Source of the DNA: SZUA-35 sp963781035
GTDB taxonomy: Bacteria; Actinomycetota; Acidimicrobiia; Acidimicrobiales; SZUA-35
Reading direction: 5' to 3'
DNA: 64,000 nt
Assembly: GCA_963781035.1 (NCBI GenBank)
Contig: CAWAEN010000004.1
Span: 1,240,001-1,304,000 of the forward strand
Of the stretch, positions 8,944-17,159 are shown piece by piece. The first letter of the stretch is position 1; every line of letters starts with the position of its first letter. The notes under the pieces are model-generated. The model was not told the origin of the DNA. It ran no database searches and saw only the letters and a list, made by a program, of their open reading frames with translations. Made by a program: the position numbers and the translations under genes.

Positions 8944-9617
8944 CAGCAGTCCACCTCGAGTGCGTCGCACAGGAAGGCGAGGAAGGGCAGGCTCTGTTGG
9001 CAGCGCTCGGTGAAGAGGTCGAGGAAGCCGGCCGATGTGACCTGTTTGTGGGTGAACGGCGTGGTGATCATGAAGTCCTTCCTTCTGAGATCGTCGATGA
9101 TCGGGTCGTCCCGATCGAATCCTCGGGGTGGCCGGACCAACGAGTCGCCGGCCAGTTCGAACGGACCGAGATCTGCGGTGATGTCGGTCCAGCGATCGCG
9201 GTGCTCGGCCATGTGGTGCCGAATCTGCTGAGCGACCTTCGGCTCGGGGTGCCAGAGCCCGGTCCCCATGAAGCACTGGCGTGGTTGGAGATGCAGGTAG
9301 AACCCGGGAGCGTGGACGTCCTTGGCTCGTTCGTGACGGAAGTGCATGCCGGTGTGGATCTTGTACGGCGTCTTGTCCTTCGCGAAGCGGGTGTCACGGT
9401 TGATTCGGAACAGGGATCCGCCGACCACCCTGGCGTTGGCCTCGAAGTGGGGCGAGAGGTCGGCGAGGCGAGGACGAAAGGCCTCGATGAAGTCGAGGGC
9501 CGGTTCCTTGACACCGGCCTCGTAGCGCCGCTTGTTGGCCTTGAACCATTCCCGTTCGTTGTTGGCATCGAGATCCTTCAGGAACGCGAACAGCTCGGTG
9601 TCGAAGGTTCTCGGCAT
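8943..9617 (-). CDS. DUF2461 family protein
   Basis: This 224-residue protein matches DUF2461 (also TIGR02453). Conserved features are FLKDLDANNEREWFKANK at the N-terminus, FRINRDTRFAKDKTPYK, GFYLHLQP and MGTGLWHPEP. The family is widespread in bacteria and also found in fungi, and its function is not known. It is the first gene of a minus-strand pair with the DUF2071 gene. The start (ATG 9617) lies 66 bases from the divergent rmuC start, so the gap probably holds promoters in both directions. The frame is intact. Confidence 0.88.
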   Translation of the reverse strand: MPRTFDTELFAFLKDLDANNEREWFKANKRRYEAGVKEPALDFIEAFRPRLADLSPHFEANARVVGGSLFRINRDTRFAKDKTPYKIHTGMHFRHERAKDVHAPGFYLHLQPRQCFMGTGLWHPEPKVAQQIRHHMAEHRDRWTDITADLGPFELAGDSLVRPPRGFDRDDPIIDDLRRKDFMITTPFTHKQVTSAGFLDLFTERCQQSLPFLAFLCDALEVDC

Positions 9618-9683
9618 CCGATCATGTTCTCACACGCCCGCTCGCATCATCGCACCGTCACAGGCCCTGCGTATGGTCGAAGG

Positions 9684-10709
9684 ATGGATGCCATTCTCGT
9701 GCTCTCCGTGCTGTGTGCGCTGGCCTGTGGTGTGTTGGTCGGTCTGGTGGTCGGCTCGCGGGCCCGTGGCCGACCCGCGCTCGATGCCGACGCCATCGCC
9801 GCGCTCGATGCAACGGTGCACCAGCAGGTGCGTTCCCATGCCGCGGTACTCCAGCAGGACCTCCGTCATGTGTCTGATCTGGTCGGCACCCTTCGTCAGG
9901 AGCGGGCCGAGCAGGACGGTCGATTGTCGGCTGGTCTGCGTCACGCGGTCGAGACCACCGCCCGCCTCGCCGACACCACCAGGCAGCTCCAATCCGCCCT
10001 CGCCTCGCCGTCGTCGCGGGGCCAATGGGGAGAGCGCATGGCCGATGATGTCCTCACTGCTGCCGGTTTCATCGAGGGGATCACCCACTCTCGGCACGCC
10101 CGCTCCGACTCCGGGTCGGTCCCCGACTACACGTTCCACCTGCCGAAGGGTCACGTGGTGCACATGGACGTCAAGTTCCCGATCGACAACTATCTCCGCT
10201 GGCTCGACGCGGACGACACCGAGCGCGTGCTGTTCGCAAAACGATTCCGGGTCGACGTTCGCAATCGCATCGCCGAGCTCGGCGATCGCGGCTACATCGA
10301 TCCCACCAACACGGTCGACGAGGTGTTGCTCTTCATCCCGAACGAGAGCGTGTTCGGATTTCTCCACGAACACGACACCGACCTGGTCGACTACGCACTC
10401 AGCCGCAAGGTCGTGCTGTGTTCGCCCACGAGTCTCTTCGCGGTGTTGTCGATCATTCGCCAGGCGGTCGACAACTTCCTCGTCGAGCGTCAGAGCGACG
10501 AGATACTGGCGAGCGTGGCCGGTGTGCGGGAGCAGTGGGAGCGCTTCGGTGGTGCCGTCGACAAGGTCGGCCGCAATCTCACGGCGGCGCAGCGAGCGAT
10601 GGAGGAGCTCGCAGGTCCGCGCAGTCGACAGTTCGATCGCCAGCTCGAGCGGCTCGAAGGGGTGCGCGACCTCCACGGTCCAGAGTCCCAGCTCACCTTG
10701 TTGGACTGA
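9684..10709 (+). CDS. rmuC: DNA recombination protein RmuC
   Basis: This 341-residue RmuC-family protein has an N-terminal transmembrane helix (LVLSVLCALACGVLVGLVVG-like, residues about 3-24), a coiled-coil region of roughly 80 residues, and the nuclease-like RmuC core. The core carries RGQWGERMADDVLTAAGF, PDYTFHLPKG, MDVKFPIDNY, FIPNESVF and CSPTSLFAVL. RmuC limits inversion at short inverted repeats, and the core resembles a PD-(D/E)XK nuclease. ATG 9684 is chosen because the membrane helix begins at once; a longer upstream open frame is antisense to DUF2461. The frame is intact. Confidence 0.92.
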   Translation: MDAILVLSVLCALACGVLVGLVVGSRARGRPALDADAIAALDATVHQQVRSHAAVLQQDLRHVSDLVGTLRQERAEQDGRLSAGLRHAVETTARLADTTRQLQSALASPSSRGQWGERMADDVLTAAGFIEGITHSRHARSDSGSVPDYTFHLPKGHVVHMDVKFPIDNYLRWLDADDTERVLFAKRFRVDVRNRIAELGDRGYIDPTNTVDEVLLFIPNESVFGFLHEHDTDLVDYALSRKVVLCSPTSLFAVLSIIRQAVDNFLVERQSDEILASVAGVREQWERFGGAVDKVGRNLTAAQRAMEELAGPRSRQFDRQLERLEGVRDLHGPESQLTLLD

Positions 10710-10780
10710 TTCCTCGGCGGCCATACCCGGGCCGCAGATCTCGCCGCCGACGCTGCAGTTGCTGCTCTACCCTTGCCCTC

Positions 10781-12403
10781 ATGAGCACCCCCATCCTCGT
10801 TGCCGTGGCCTGGCCTTACGCGTCCGGCCCGCGGCACCTCGGCCATCTCGGCGGCGTCTATCTGCCCGCTGACGTCTTCGCCCGCTACCACCGCTTGGCC
10901 GGCAACGAAGTGTTGATGGTGAGTGGCAGCGATGTCCACGGCACACCCATCACGGTTCGGGCCGAGGCCGAGGGGGTCCAGCCCCAGGACATCGTCGATC
11001 GCTATCACACTCAGGTCCTGGCGAACTGGGAAGCCCTCGGGATCTCGTGGGATCTCTACACGACGACGGGCACCGAGAACCATGCCGAGGTCACCCGGGA
11101 CATGTTCATGCGGCAGCTGGAGAACGGGCACATCGACAAACGGGTGTCGAAGCAGTTCTTCGACCCCGAGGCGGGGCGATTCCTTCCTGATCGGTACGTG
11201 GAGGGCACCTGTCCCCACTGCGACTACGCCGAGGCTCGTGGCGACCAATGCGACAACTGTGGGCGGACACTCGACGCCACCGACCTGATCGCTCCGCGAT
11301 CGAAGATGTCGGGGGCCACGCCGGAGCTTCGCGACACCGAGCACTTCCACTATCGCTACTCGGATTTCGAAGAGCCTCTCGCCGCATGGCTCGACACGAG
11401 GAGCGGGTGGCGCCCTCATGTCCTGAACTTCGCCAAGAGCTGGGTGAAGGAGGGGCTGCACGATCGGGCCATCACCCGCGACATCGAGTGGGGTATCGAT
11501 CTCCCGGTCGACGATCTCGGCCCCGGCAAGCGCATCTATGTCTGGTACGACGCCGTGATCGGCTACCTCTCGGCATCGAAGGAGTGGGCGGCGTCGACGG
11601 GCGATCCCGACCGCTGGAAACACTGGTGGCAGAACGACGAAGCCGAGACCTACTACTTCATCGGCAAGGACAACGTGCCGTTCCACGCTGTGTTCTGGCC
11701 GGCCCAGCTGATGGGATATGGCGGCCTCAATCTGCCGACGAACGTGCCGGCGAATCAGTACATCACGTTCGCCGGAGGCAAGGCATCGGCCAGCCGCGGC
11801 ATCGGACTCACCATCGACGAAGGTCTGGAACTCTTCGAGCCCGATGCGCTGCGATTCGCTCTCGCTGCATCCTTCCCGGAACAGTCCGACACCGAGATCA
11901 GCGAGGACGAGATCAGCCGACGCATCAACGAAGAGCTGGTGGCCACATGGGGCAACCTGGTCAACCGTGTCCTCTCCATGGTCAACAAGAACTGCGACGG
12001 CGTCGTCCCGGAACCAGCGGAGAAGACCGACGAGGATCGGGCGCTGCTCGAGTCGGTGGATGCCGCGTTCGAAGCGGCGGCGGATCATTACCATGCGGTC
12101 GAACTCCGGGCTGCGCTGCGGACCGCCATGACAGCCGCTCAGTCGGTCAACGCGTACCTGAACGCCACCGAACCGTGGAAGGTCGTCAAGGTCGACGCGG
12201 AACGTGGTGTCGCCATTCTCGAGGTGGCGCTGAGCGCGATCAACGGCGTGCGAGTCCTGTTCGAGCCGTATCTTCCCTTCACCGGCGCACGACTCAGCTC
12301 GGTGTTGGGCCCCATCGAGGGCTGGCATCGCTCGCCCCTGGTCCCGGGCACGCCGATCGCCAAGCCGACGCCGCTGTTCGCCAAGATGGAGATCGATGAC
12401 TGA
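10781..12403 (+). CDS. metG: Methionyl-tRNA synthetase
   Basis: MetRS charges tRNA-Met. The protein has 540 residues, the short form without the C-terminal tRNA-binding domain. The class I HIGH motif is HLGH (about residues 19-22). A zinc knuckle follows (CPHC and CDNC, about residues 144-161), then WYDAVIGYLSA and FIGKDNVPFH. The KMSKS position reads KASAS (about residues 334-338) within GGKASASRGIGLT, a departure from the consensus in a region otherwise conserved. The anticodon-binding helical domain fills the C-terminus. ATG 10781 starts the conserved ILVAVAWPYASGPRHLGH. The stop overlaps the start of tatD by eight bases. Confidence 0.97.
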   Translation: MSTPILVAVAWPYASGPRHLGHLGGVYLPADVFARYHRLAGNEVLMVSGSDVHGTPITVRAEAEGVQPQDIVDRYHTQVLANWEALGISWDLYTTTGTENHAEVTRDMFMRQLENGHIDKRVSKQFFDPEAGRFLPDRYVEGTCPHCDYAEARGDQCDNCGRTLDATDLIAPRSKMSGATPELRDTEHFHYRYSDFEEPLAAWLDTRSGWRPHVLNFAKSWVKEGLHDRAITRDIEWGIDLPVDDLGPGKRIYVWYDAVIGYLSASKEWAASTGDPDRWKHWWQNDEAETYYFIGKDNVPFHAVFWPAQLMGYGGLNLPTNVPANQYITFAGGKASASRGIGLTIDEGLELFEPDALRFALAASFPEQSDTEISEDEISRRINEELVATWGNLVNRVLSMVNKNCDGVVPEPAEKTDEDRALLESVDAAFEAAADHYHAVELRAALRTAMTAAQSVNAYLNATEPWKVVKVDAERGVAILEVALSAINGVRVLFEPYLPFTGARLSSVLGPIEGWHRSPLVPGTPIAKPTPLFAKMEIDD

Positions 12404-13277
12404 CCCGGGCTCGGCGCTCGGGCAAGCGACGGGTTGGTTCGACAATCACTGCCATCTGACGAGCCTCGATGTCGAACCCGGCACGATTGTCGCGGAGGCG
12501 CTCGAGGGGGGAGTGACTCGACTGCTGACAGTGGGCTGCACGGTGGCCGACAGCGCCCGGGCGATCGAGATCTCGACCGACTTCGCCAACGTGTGGGCCA
12601 CGGCCGGGGTGCATCCCCATGATGCGAAGGACGGCGTGGAGGGTCTCGGCGAGCTGCTCGACGCCGGCTCGGTGGTGGCGGTAGGGGAGTGTGGCCTCGA
12701 CTACCACTACGACCACTCGCCTCGCGACGTCCAGCGACGAGTGTTCGAACAGCAGATCGCGATGGCACTCGAACGCGACCTTGCGCTCGTGATCCACACT
12801 CGTGAGGCGTGGGCCGAGACCTTCGAGATCCTCGACGAGGTCGGTATGCCGGAGCGCACCGTGTTCCACTGTTTCACCGGCGGGCCGGCAGAGGCCGAGG
12901 AGGGTTTGGCCCGTGGGGCATACCTCAGCTTCAGCGGCATCATCACCTTCCCGTCCGCGCAGGAACTACGCGACGCAGCTCGTATCACGCCCCTCGAGCG
13001 CCTGCTCGTCGAGACCGACTCGCCCTACCTGGCCCCGGTTCCTCATCGCGGCAAGAAGAATCGGCCGGCGCTCGTCTCGGTCGTCGGCGAGGCAGTTGCC
13101 GATCTGCGCGGCTGGGCCCATGATGAAACGGCGTCGGCCACGACGGCCAACGCATTGCGGCTCTACGGCATCGACAGCTCGGCATCGACAGCCGGACACG
13201 AGCAGGCAGCGGTGGCGGTTCGAACGCTCTCTGTGGCGAGTGTCACAACGAGAGGTCGGCATGTTGCGGTTGCGTGA
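12396..13277 (+). CDS. tatD: TatD family metal-dependent deoxyribonuclease
   Basis: This is a TIM-barrel hydrolase with two metal ions. Visible ligands and motifs are FDNHCHL near residue 15 (HxH), AGVHPHDA, VAVGECGLDYHY, LVIHTRE, VFHCFTGG and LLVETDSPYLAP. The family is a 3'-5' DNase linked to repair and DNA turnover. The length is 293 residues. The last 30 or so residues after ALRLYGID form a low-conservation tail beyond the usual family end. The ATG overlaps the end of metG, and rpf and rsmA follow, the order seen in mycobacteria. Confidence 0.95.
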   Translation: MTDPGSALGQATGWFDNHCHLTSLDVEPGTIVAEALEGGVTRLLTVGCTVADSARAIEISTDFANVWATAGVHPHDAKDGVEGLGELLDAGSVVAVGECGLDYHYDHSPRDVQRRVFEQQIAMALERDLALVIHTREAWAETFEILDEVGMPERTVFHCFTGGPAEAEEGLARGAYLSFSGIITFPSAQELRDAARITPLERLLVETDSPYLAPVPHRGKKNRPALVSVVGEAVADLRGWAHDETASATTANALRLYGIDSSASTAGHEQAAVAVRTLSVASVTTRGRHVAVA

Positions 13278-13301
13278 CGAGACCTCTAGGGTCACTTCCC
13301 G

Positions 13302-14154
13302 TTGAGTCCCCTCCGGCCCACAAGTACGTCTTCCAAGCATGCTGCCATCTCGCCTCTCGGGCTGATGCTGTGCGCCCTGGCAACCCTGGTCGCCGTGCCG
13401 GTGCTGTTGGCCGGCGGTGCGGGCACTGAGGGTGTCGAGGTGGCTGCCGTGGCCGTTCCGTCGACGGAGAGTGCGATCGAGGTCGACGGCGAGATCGAGA
13501 TCGAGGGACTGTTCGCAGCCGGTGCCCGGCTCGACGACATGCCGGTCGTTCCCACCCCCGAGCCCGATCCTCGGGCCGCAGCCGTTGCGCTCGTCGAGGC
13601 CGGCGATGTCTCGACCACGGGCCTCGTTGACGACGTCATCAGCGCCGAGCCACAGAGTGCCCTCGTCGACGACGGCACATTGGAGCCCGCCGACGCGTCG
13701 CCGCAGACATCTCCGGTCGACTCCCAGCCGGCGACCACCGCGCCGCCGTCCACGGCTCCCCCTGAAACTGCTCCGCCCGAAACCGCTCCGCCCGAGACGG
13801 CTCCGCCTGAAACTGCTGCGCCCGAGACCGGCTCCCGACGAGACGTCTTCGGCCGAAACCGCACCGGAACCCGCCGGCGAGCCGACGGCAGAGCAGTGGG
13901 CTGCGCTTCGGCAATGCGAGGCGAGCGGCAGCTACACCGTGGTGAGCGCCAACGGCCTCTATCACGGGGCGTATCAGTTCTATCAGCCGACGTGGAACGG
14001 ATTGGCGAACCGTGCGGGGCGCCCCGATCTGGTCGACGTGGTCCCGAGCGAGGCAGCTCCGGCCGATCAGGATGCGCTGGCGCTCCTGCTGTGGCAGCGC
14101 CGGGGTAACGCCCCGTGGCCTCACTGCGGCCTTCACCTGCCGTCCGGCCCCTGA
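13302..14154 (+). CDS. Secreted Rpf-like resuscitation-promoting factor (frame broken)
   Basis: Two frames join into a secreted protein of about 284 residues. An N-terminal hydrophobic segment (GLMLCALATLVAVPVLLAGG) is a signal peptide or anchor. It is followed by an acidic region, then a Pro/Thr linker of five APPET-type pentapeptides (13755-13830), and a C-terminal Rpf transglycosylase-like domain: WAALRQCEASGSYTVVSANG, YHGAYQFYQPTWN, then RGNAPWPHCG. The Glu in QCEASG aligns with the Rpf catalytic glutamate. The frame changes near 13829, where one C seems lost. Rpf enzymes cleave peptidoglycan and wake dormant cells. The position between tatD and rsmA is that of rpfB. The TTG start at 13302 is uncertain. 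Confidence 0.85.
13755..13830 (+). repeat. 15-bp tandem repeat coding APPET linker
   Basis: Five degenerate 15-base units code Ala-Pro-Pro-Glu-Thr (the last is AAPET) inside the Rpf-like gene. They form an extended spacer between the membrane or signal region and the catalytic domain. Similar Pro/Thr spacers cross the cell wall in other actinobacterial wall enzymes. The frame break near 13829 lies at the end of this array. Confidence 0.85.
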
Positions 14155-14161
14155 CGCTGTT

Positions 14162-15010
14162 CTGAGCACTCGTCTCACTCGCACGGCCATTCGGGAACTG
14201 CTGGATCGGCACGGTCTGGATCCGAGCCGTGCGCTGGGACAGAACTTCCTCTGCGATCCAGGCACGATCGACAAGATCGTCAGACTGGCCGGCATCCAAC
14301 CCGGCGATCACGTCGTCGAGATCGGCCCCGGACTCGGATCGCTGACGCTCGCCCTCGCTGAGGCGGGAGCCGTTGTCGTGGCGGTCGAGCTCGATCGATA
14401 CCTCGTCCCGGTTCTGCGTGAGGTCGTCGACGGCGTCGGCGCCACCCCTGTCACCATCATCGAGCACGACGCCATGACCCTCGACTGGGATGCCGCCTTG
14501 GCCGATGTCGCTCCGGCCGGCACCCGATGGAGTGTGGTTGCGAATCTGCCGTACAACGTCGCCACGCCGCTGGTGCTCGACCTCCTGGCCGCCCAGCCGC
14601 GGTTCGACCGTTGGTTGGTGATGGTCCAGAAGGAAGTCGGGGAACGATTGGCCGCGTCGCCGGGAAGCAAGATCTACGGCATTCCCTCTGTCCTCGCGGC
14701 GTACTGGGGCGTTGCTCGTGTCGTGGGCTCGGTCCCGCCGCAGGTCTTCCTGCCCCAGCCCAAGGTCGATTCGGCCCTCGTCCGGATCGATCGGCATGTT
14801 CTGGCGCCTGTCGAGGCACCGTTCCCCGCAGTCGAGCGGTTGGTGCGAGCGGGTTTCGGCCAGCGGCGCAAGATGCTCCGTCGCTCGTTGTCTGCCTTCC
14901 TCGACGCCGAGCAGATCGAGTCCGTCGGGGTCGCACCGACCGCGCGGGCCGAGGAGTTGTCCCTCGAGGACTGGGGTCGGTTGGCGATGGTCGGCCGGTC
15001 TACGGTCTGA
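14162..15010 (+). CDS. rsmA: 16S rRNA dimethyladenosine transferase (KsgA/RsmA)
   Basis: RsmA dimethylates A1518 and A1519 of 16S rRNA during 30S maturation. Motifs are ALGQNFLCDPGTIDKIV, the SAM-binding VVEIGPGLGSLTLALAE, VAVELDR, and the catalytic NLPYNVATPLV. Later come MVQKEVGERLAASPGSK and PKVDSALV. The length from 14162 is 282 residues. No ATG or GTG lies at the expected place: the nearest in-frame candidate is CTG 14162 (LSTRLTRTAIRELL), eight bases after the Rpf stop. The true start is therefore uncertain, and a base error there is possible. The frame is otherwise intact. It is followed after two bases by ispE. Confidence 0.95.
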   Translation: MSTRLTRTAIRELLDRHGLDPSRALGQNFLCDPGTIDKIVRLAGIQPGDHVVEIGPGLGSLTLALAEAGAVVVAVELDRYLVPVLREVVDGVGATPVTIIEHDAMTLDWDAALADVAPAGTRWSVVANLPYNVATPLVLDLLAAQPRFDRWLVMVQKEVGERLAASPGSKIYGIPSVLAAYWGVARVVGSVPPQVFLPQPKVDSALVRIDRHVLAPVEAPFPAVERLVRAGFGQRRKMLRRSLSAFLDAEQIESVGVAPTARAEELSLEDWGRLAMVGRSTV

Positions 15011-15012
15011 CC

Positions 15013-15751
15013 GTGCTCACCACGATCGTTGCGCCGGCGAAGCTCACCCTCAACCTCCGCATCACCGGCGTGCGGGACGATGGAATGCATCTCATCGAGG
15101 CGGAGATGGTGACGCTCGATCTCCACGACACGCTCGTGATCGATCCGGACGGGTCGATCCTGACCGTCGTCGGTGGCGGTCCCGATGTCCCGACCGGTCC
15201 CGGCAACCTGGTGCATCGCGCACTCGCCCTCGCCGGGAGGACCGCCGGTGTGGTGTTGACCAAACGCATTCCGTCGCGAGCCGGGCTCGGTGGTGGGTCG
15301 TCCGACGCCGGAGCGGTGCTCCGGTGGGCGGAATTCGGCGACACGGCCGCAGCTGCCACCATCGGCGCTGACGTCGCCTTCTGCATGATCGGGGGGCGAG
15401 CGAGGGTGCGAGGCATCGGCGACATCGTCGAACCGGAGCCGCACGTCCCCATGACGTTCACGCTCGTCACGCCGCCCGTCGCCTGCTCGACCCCCGTCGT
15501 GTACCGGGCCTGGGACGACGCTCGGAGGTCCCCGTCACGAGAGCGGCAACGATCTGGAGCCGGCGGCCATTGCCGTCGCCCCCGAACTCGAACGATGGCG
15601 CGATGAACTGTGGGCAGCGTCAGGCAGTCGCCCGACGCTCGCCGGGAGCGGTTCGACCTGGTTCGTTCGCGGTGCTCATCCCGGGCACGGTCGACGCGTC
15701 GTCGAAACGACACCCGTGGGCTGGGATCCAGGCGGCGAAACCGCCGACTGA
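15013..15751 (+). CDS. ispE: 4-diphosphocytidyl-2-C-methyl-D-erythritol kinase (frame broken once)
   Basis: IspE is the ATP-dependent GHMP kinase of the MEP isoprenoid pathway. The N-terminus APAKLTLNLRITGVRDDGMH and the ATP-binding PSRAGLGGGSSDAGAVL are clear. The C-terminal GHMP part (ESGNDLEPAAIAVAPELERW, then RPTLAGSGSTWFV) is in another frame, joined by removing one C from the run 15530-15533. The reconstructed protein of about 245 residues is short for the family but has all three GHMP motifs. GTG 15013 directly follows the rsmA stop. The gene is convergent with the bS22 gene, four bases away. Confidence 0.92.
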
Positions 15752-15755
15752 CGAG

Positions 15756-15854
15756 CTACTTCTTGTTGCGACGCTGAACGCGGGTCCGCTTCAGGAGCTT
15801 GCGGTGCTTCTTCTTACGCATGCGCTTGCGGCGCTTTTTGATGAGCGATCCCAT
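15756..15854 (-). CDS. Ribosomal protein bS22 (AURKAIP1/COX24 domain), 32 aa
   Basis: This 32-residue basic peptide begins MGSLIKKRRKRMRKKKHRKL and ends RTRVQRRNKK. It is nearly identical to the actinobacterial small-subunit protein bS22, which carries the AURKAIP1/COX24 domain (conserved KKRRKRMxKKKHRK). bS22 sits at the decoding region of the 30S subunit in mycobacterial ribosomes. The ATG is at 15854 and the TAG at 15758-15756. It is convergent with ispE and divergent from tRNA-Gln. Its size is below many gene-calling cut-offs, so it is easily missed. Confidence 0.93.
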   Translation of the reverse strand: MGSLIKKRRKRMRKKKHRKLLKRTRVQRRNKK

Positions 15855-15888
15855 GAGGTGGCAGAGACTACCGGGGTCTGCAGGCAGC

Positions 15889-15898
15889 GCAACGTTGC
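15889..15898. promoter_or_regulatory. 10-bp perfect palindrome between bS22 and tRNA-Gln
   Basis: The sequence GCAACGTTGC is a perfect palindrome in the 73-base gap between the divergent bS22 and tRNA-Gln genes. It could be an operator for either promoter. A TACTCT hexamer at 15912-15917 may be the -10 box of the tRNA gene. A 10-base palindrome can arise by chance. Confidence 0.25.
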
Positions 15899-15927
15899 AG
15901 AAGGGTTCGGCTACTCTGGCGGGTCTC

Positions 15928-16000
15928 TCCCAGGTAGTTCAGTTGGCAGAACGCCGGACTTTGAATCCGGTCGTCGTTGGTTCGATCCCAACCCTGGGAA
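15928..16000 (+). tRNA. tRNA-Gln(TTG)
   Basis: A full cloverleaf can be folded. The acceptor stem TCCCAGG (15928-15934) pairs with CCTGGGA (15993-15999). The D arm has GTTC/GAAC. The anticodon stem is CCGGA/TCCGG (15954-15958, 15966-15970) with loop CTTTGAA, giving anticodon TTG at 15961-15963. The T arm is GTTGG-TTCGATC-CCAAC. The discriminator base is A at 16000, and CCA is not encoded. It reads CAA (and by wobble CAG) glutamine codons. The glmU-like gene begins two bases later, so the two may share a transcript. Confidence 0.95.
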
Positions 16001-16001
16001 C

Positions 16002-17090
16002 ATGGAACATCGCTCGCTGAAGGCCCTCGTGATCGCCACCGCGTCTGGTGCGCCGATGCGCTCCGAGCGTCCCAAACCGATTCACATGTTGTGCGGACGC
16101 CCGATGCTCACCCACGTGCTCGAGGCACTGGCGAGCGCCGGTGTCGAGTCGGCGGTTGTCATCACCGGTCCGCGCGGTGAATGGATCGCCAAGCGGATCA
16201 TGGAGGATCCGCCCTCGATTCCGGTTCACTTCGTCGAACAGCAAGCCAATCGGGGCGGGGCCGATGCGGCGCTGGTCGGGCTGACGGGTTTCGATGACTT
16301 CGACGACGACGGTGATGTGCTCGTCGTGCCCGCCGATCTCCCCTTGCTCGACCTCGAAATTCTCGCCGGACTCATCTACGACCATCGCAAGCACGAAGCG
16401 GCGTGCACCATCCTGTCGGCCGAGGTCGCCGGCAGCGAACGTTGGCCCCGCATCGAACGCGACAGCAGGGGAGCGGTGAAGAGCCTGATTCACGCTGCCG
16501 ATCGCTCCAGCTCGGACGATCCGTTCGAGGCTGCCCTCGGCGTCTATTGCGTCCGCCGCGAGCTGTTGGCGCCCGCCGCCCGCCGTTCTGCGCCGGCGTT
16601 CGGTGCCGGTCTGCATCACCTCAGCACCGTGCCGACGGTCCTGGCCGACAGCGGGCACAGCGTGGTCACCTCGACCCTCGACGCCGACCTCTTCTCGGTC
16701 CGCCCCGTCGACGACCGGCACGGGCTGGCCAAGGCCGAGGCCGAGCTCAGACGCCGAACGAACCGGAGTTGGCTCGGCCGCGGCGTCACGATGGTCGATC
16801 CGGCACGAACCTACATCGACGTCACGGTCGAGCTGGGGGTCGACGTCACCCTGTTCCCCGGAACGATGCTGCAGGGTTCGACCGTCGTCGGCGATGGCTG
16901 CGAGATCGGACCAGACTCACGAGTCGACCGCACAACGGTCGGCCGCAACACGGTGATCGAGAAGACCATGGCGCGGGGTGCCGTGATCGGCGACAACTGT
17001 CGGGTCGGCCCGTTCGCCGTCATCGAAGCCGGGGCCGAGGTGCCGGACGGGACCGTCACCGGACCGTTCTATGCTGCTCCTGGCGGCTGA
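16002..17090 (+). CDS. glmU: GlmU-like uridylyltransferase with truncated acetyltransferase domain
   Basis: GlmU normally acetylates glucosamine-1-phosphate and then couples it to UTP. This 362-residue protein has the GT-A pyrophosphorylase fold (KPIHMLCGRPMLTHVLEAL, VVPADLPLL) and a left-handed beta-helix start (DPARTYIDVTVELGVDVTLF, GCEIGPDSRV, VGPFAVIEAGAEV). It stops about 100 residues early, before the catalytic His and acetyl-CoA site. The N-terminal nucleotide loop, usually LAAGxGTRM, reads IATASGAPM. Only the uridylyl half could be active, and even that is altered. The position before prs fits glmU. The stop is in frame with no sign of an indel, so the shortening looks real. A second glmU may exist elsewhere. 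Confidence 0.75.
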   Translation: MEHRSLKALVIATASGAPMRSERPKPIHMLCGRPMLTHVLEALASAGVESAVVITGPRGEWIAKRIMEDPPSIPVHFVEQQANRGGADAALVGLTGFDDFDDDGDVLVVPADLPLLDLEILAGLIYDHRKHEAACTILSAEVAGSERWPRIERDSRGAVKSLIHAADRSSSDDPFEAALGVYCVRRELLAPAARRSAPAFGAGLHHLSTVPTVLADSGHSVVTSTLDADLFSVRPVDDRHGLAKAEAELRRRTNRSWLGRGVTMVDPARTYIDVTVELGVDVTLFPGTMLQGSTVVGDGCEIGPDSRVDRTTVGRNTVIEKTMARGAVIGDNCRVGPFAVIEAGAEVPDGTVTGPFYAAPGG

Positions 17091-17159
17091 GGCAAGCGTC
17101 GTGTGTCGGGAGCGTCGAGCGCCTGACGGAGACAGCGCCTGACGGACAAAGGGGTTTCG

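Noticed and set aside
8997..9683. Upstream extension of the rmuC frame
   Set aside because: It runs antisense through the DUF2461 gene. The membrane helix and family homology start at 9684.
15531..15751. Separate plus-strand gene after the ispE break
   Set aside because: The other frame continues the IspE C-terminus (ESGNDLEP, LAGSGSTWFV), so it is one gene.
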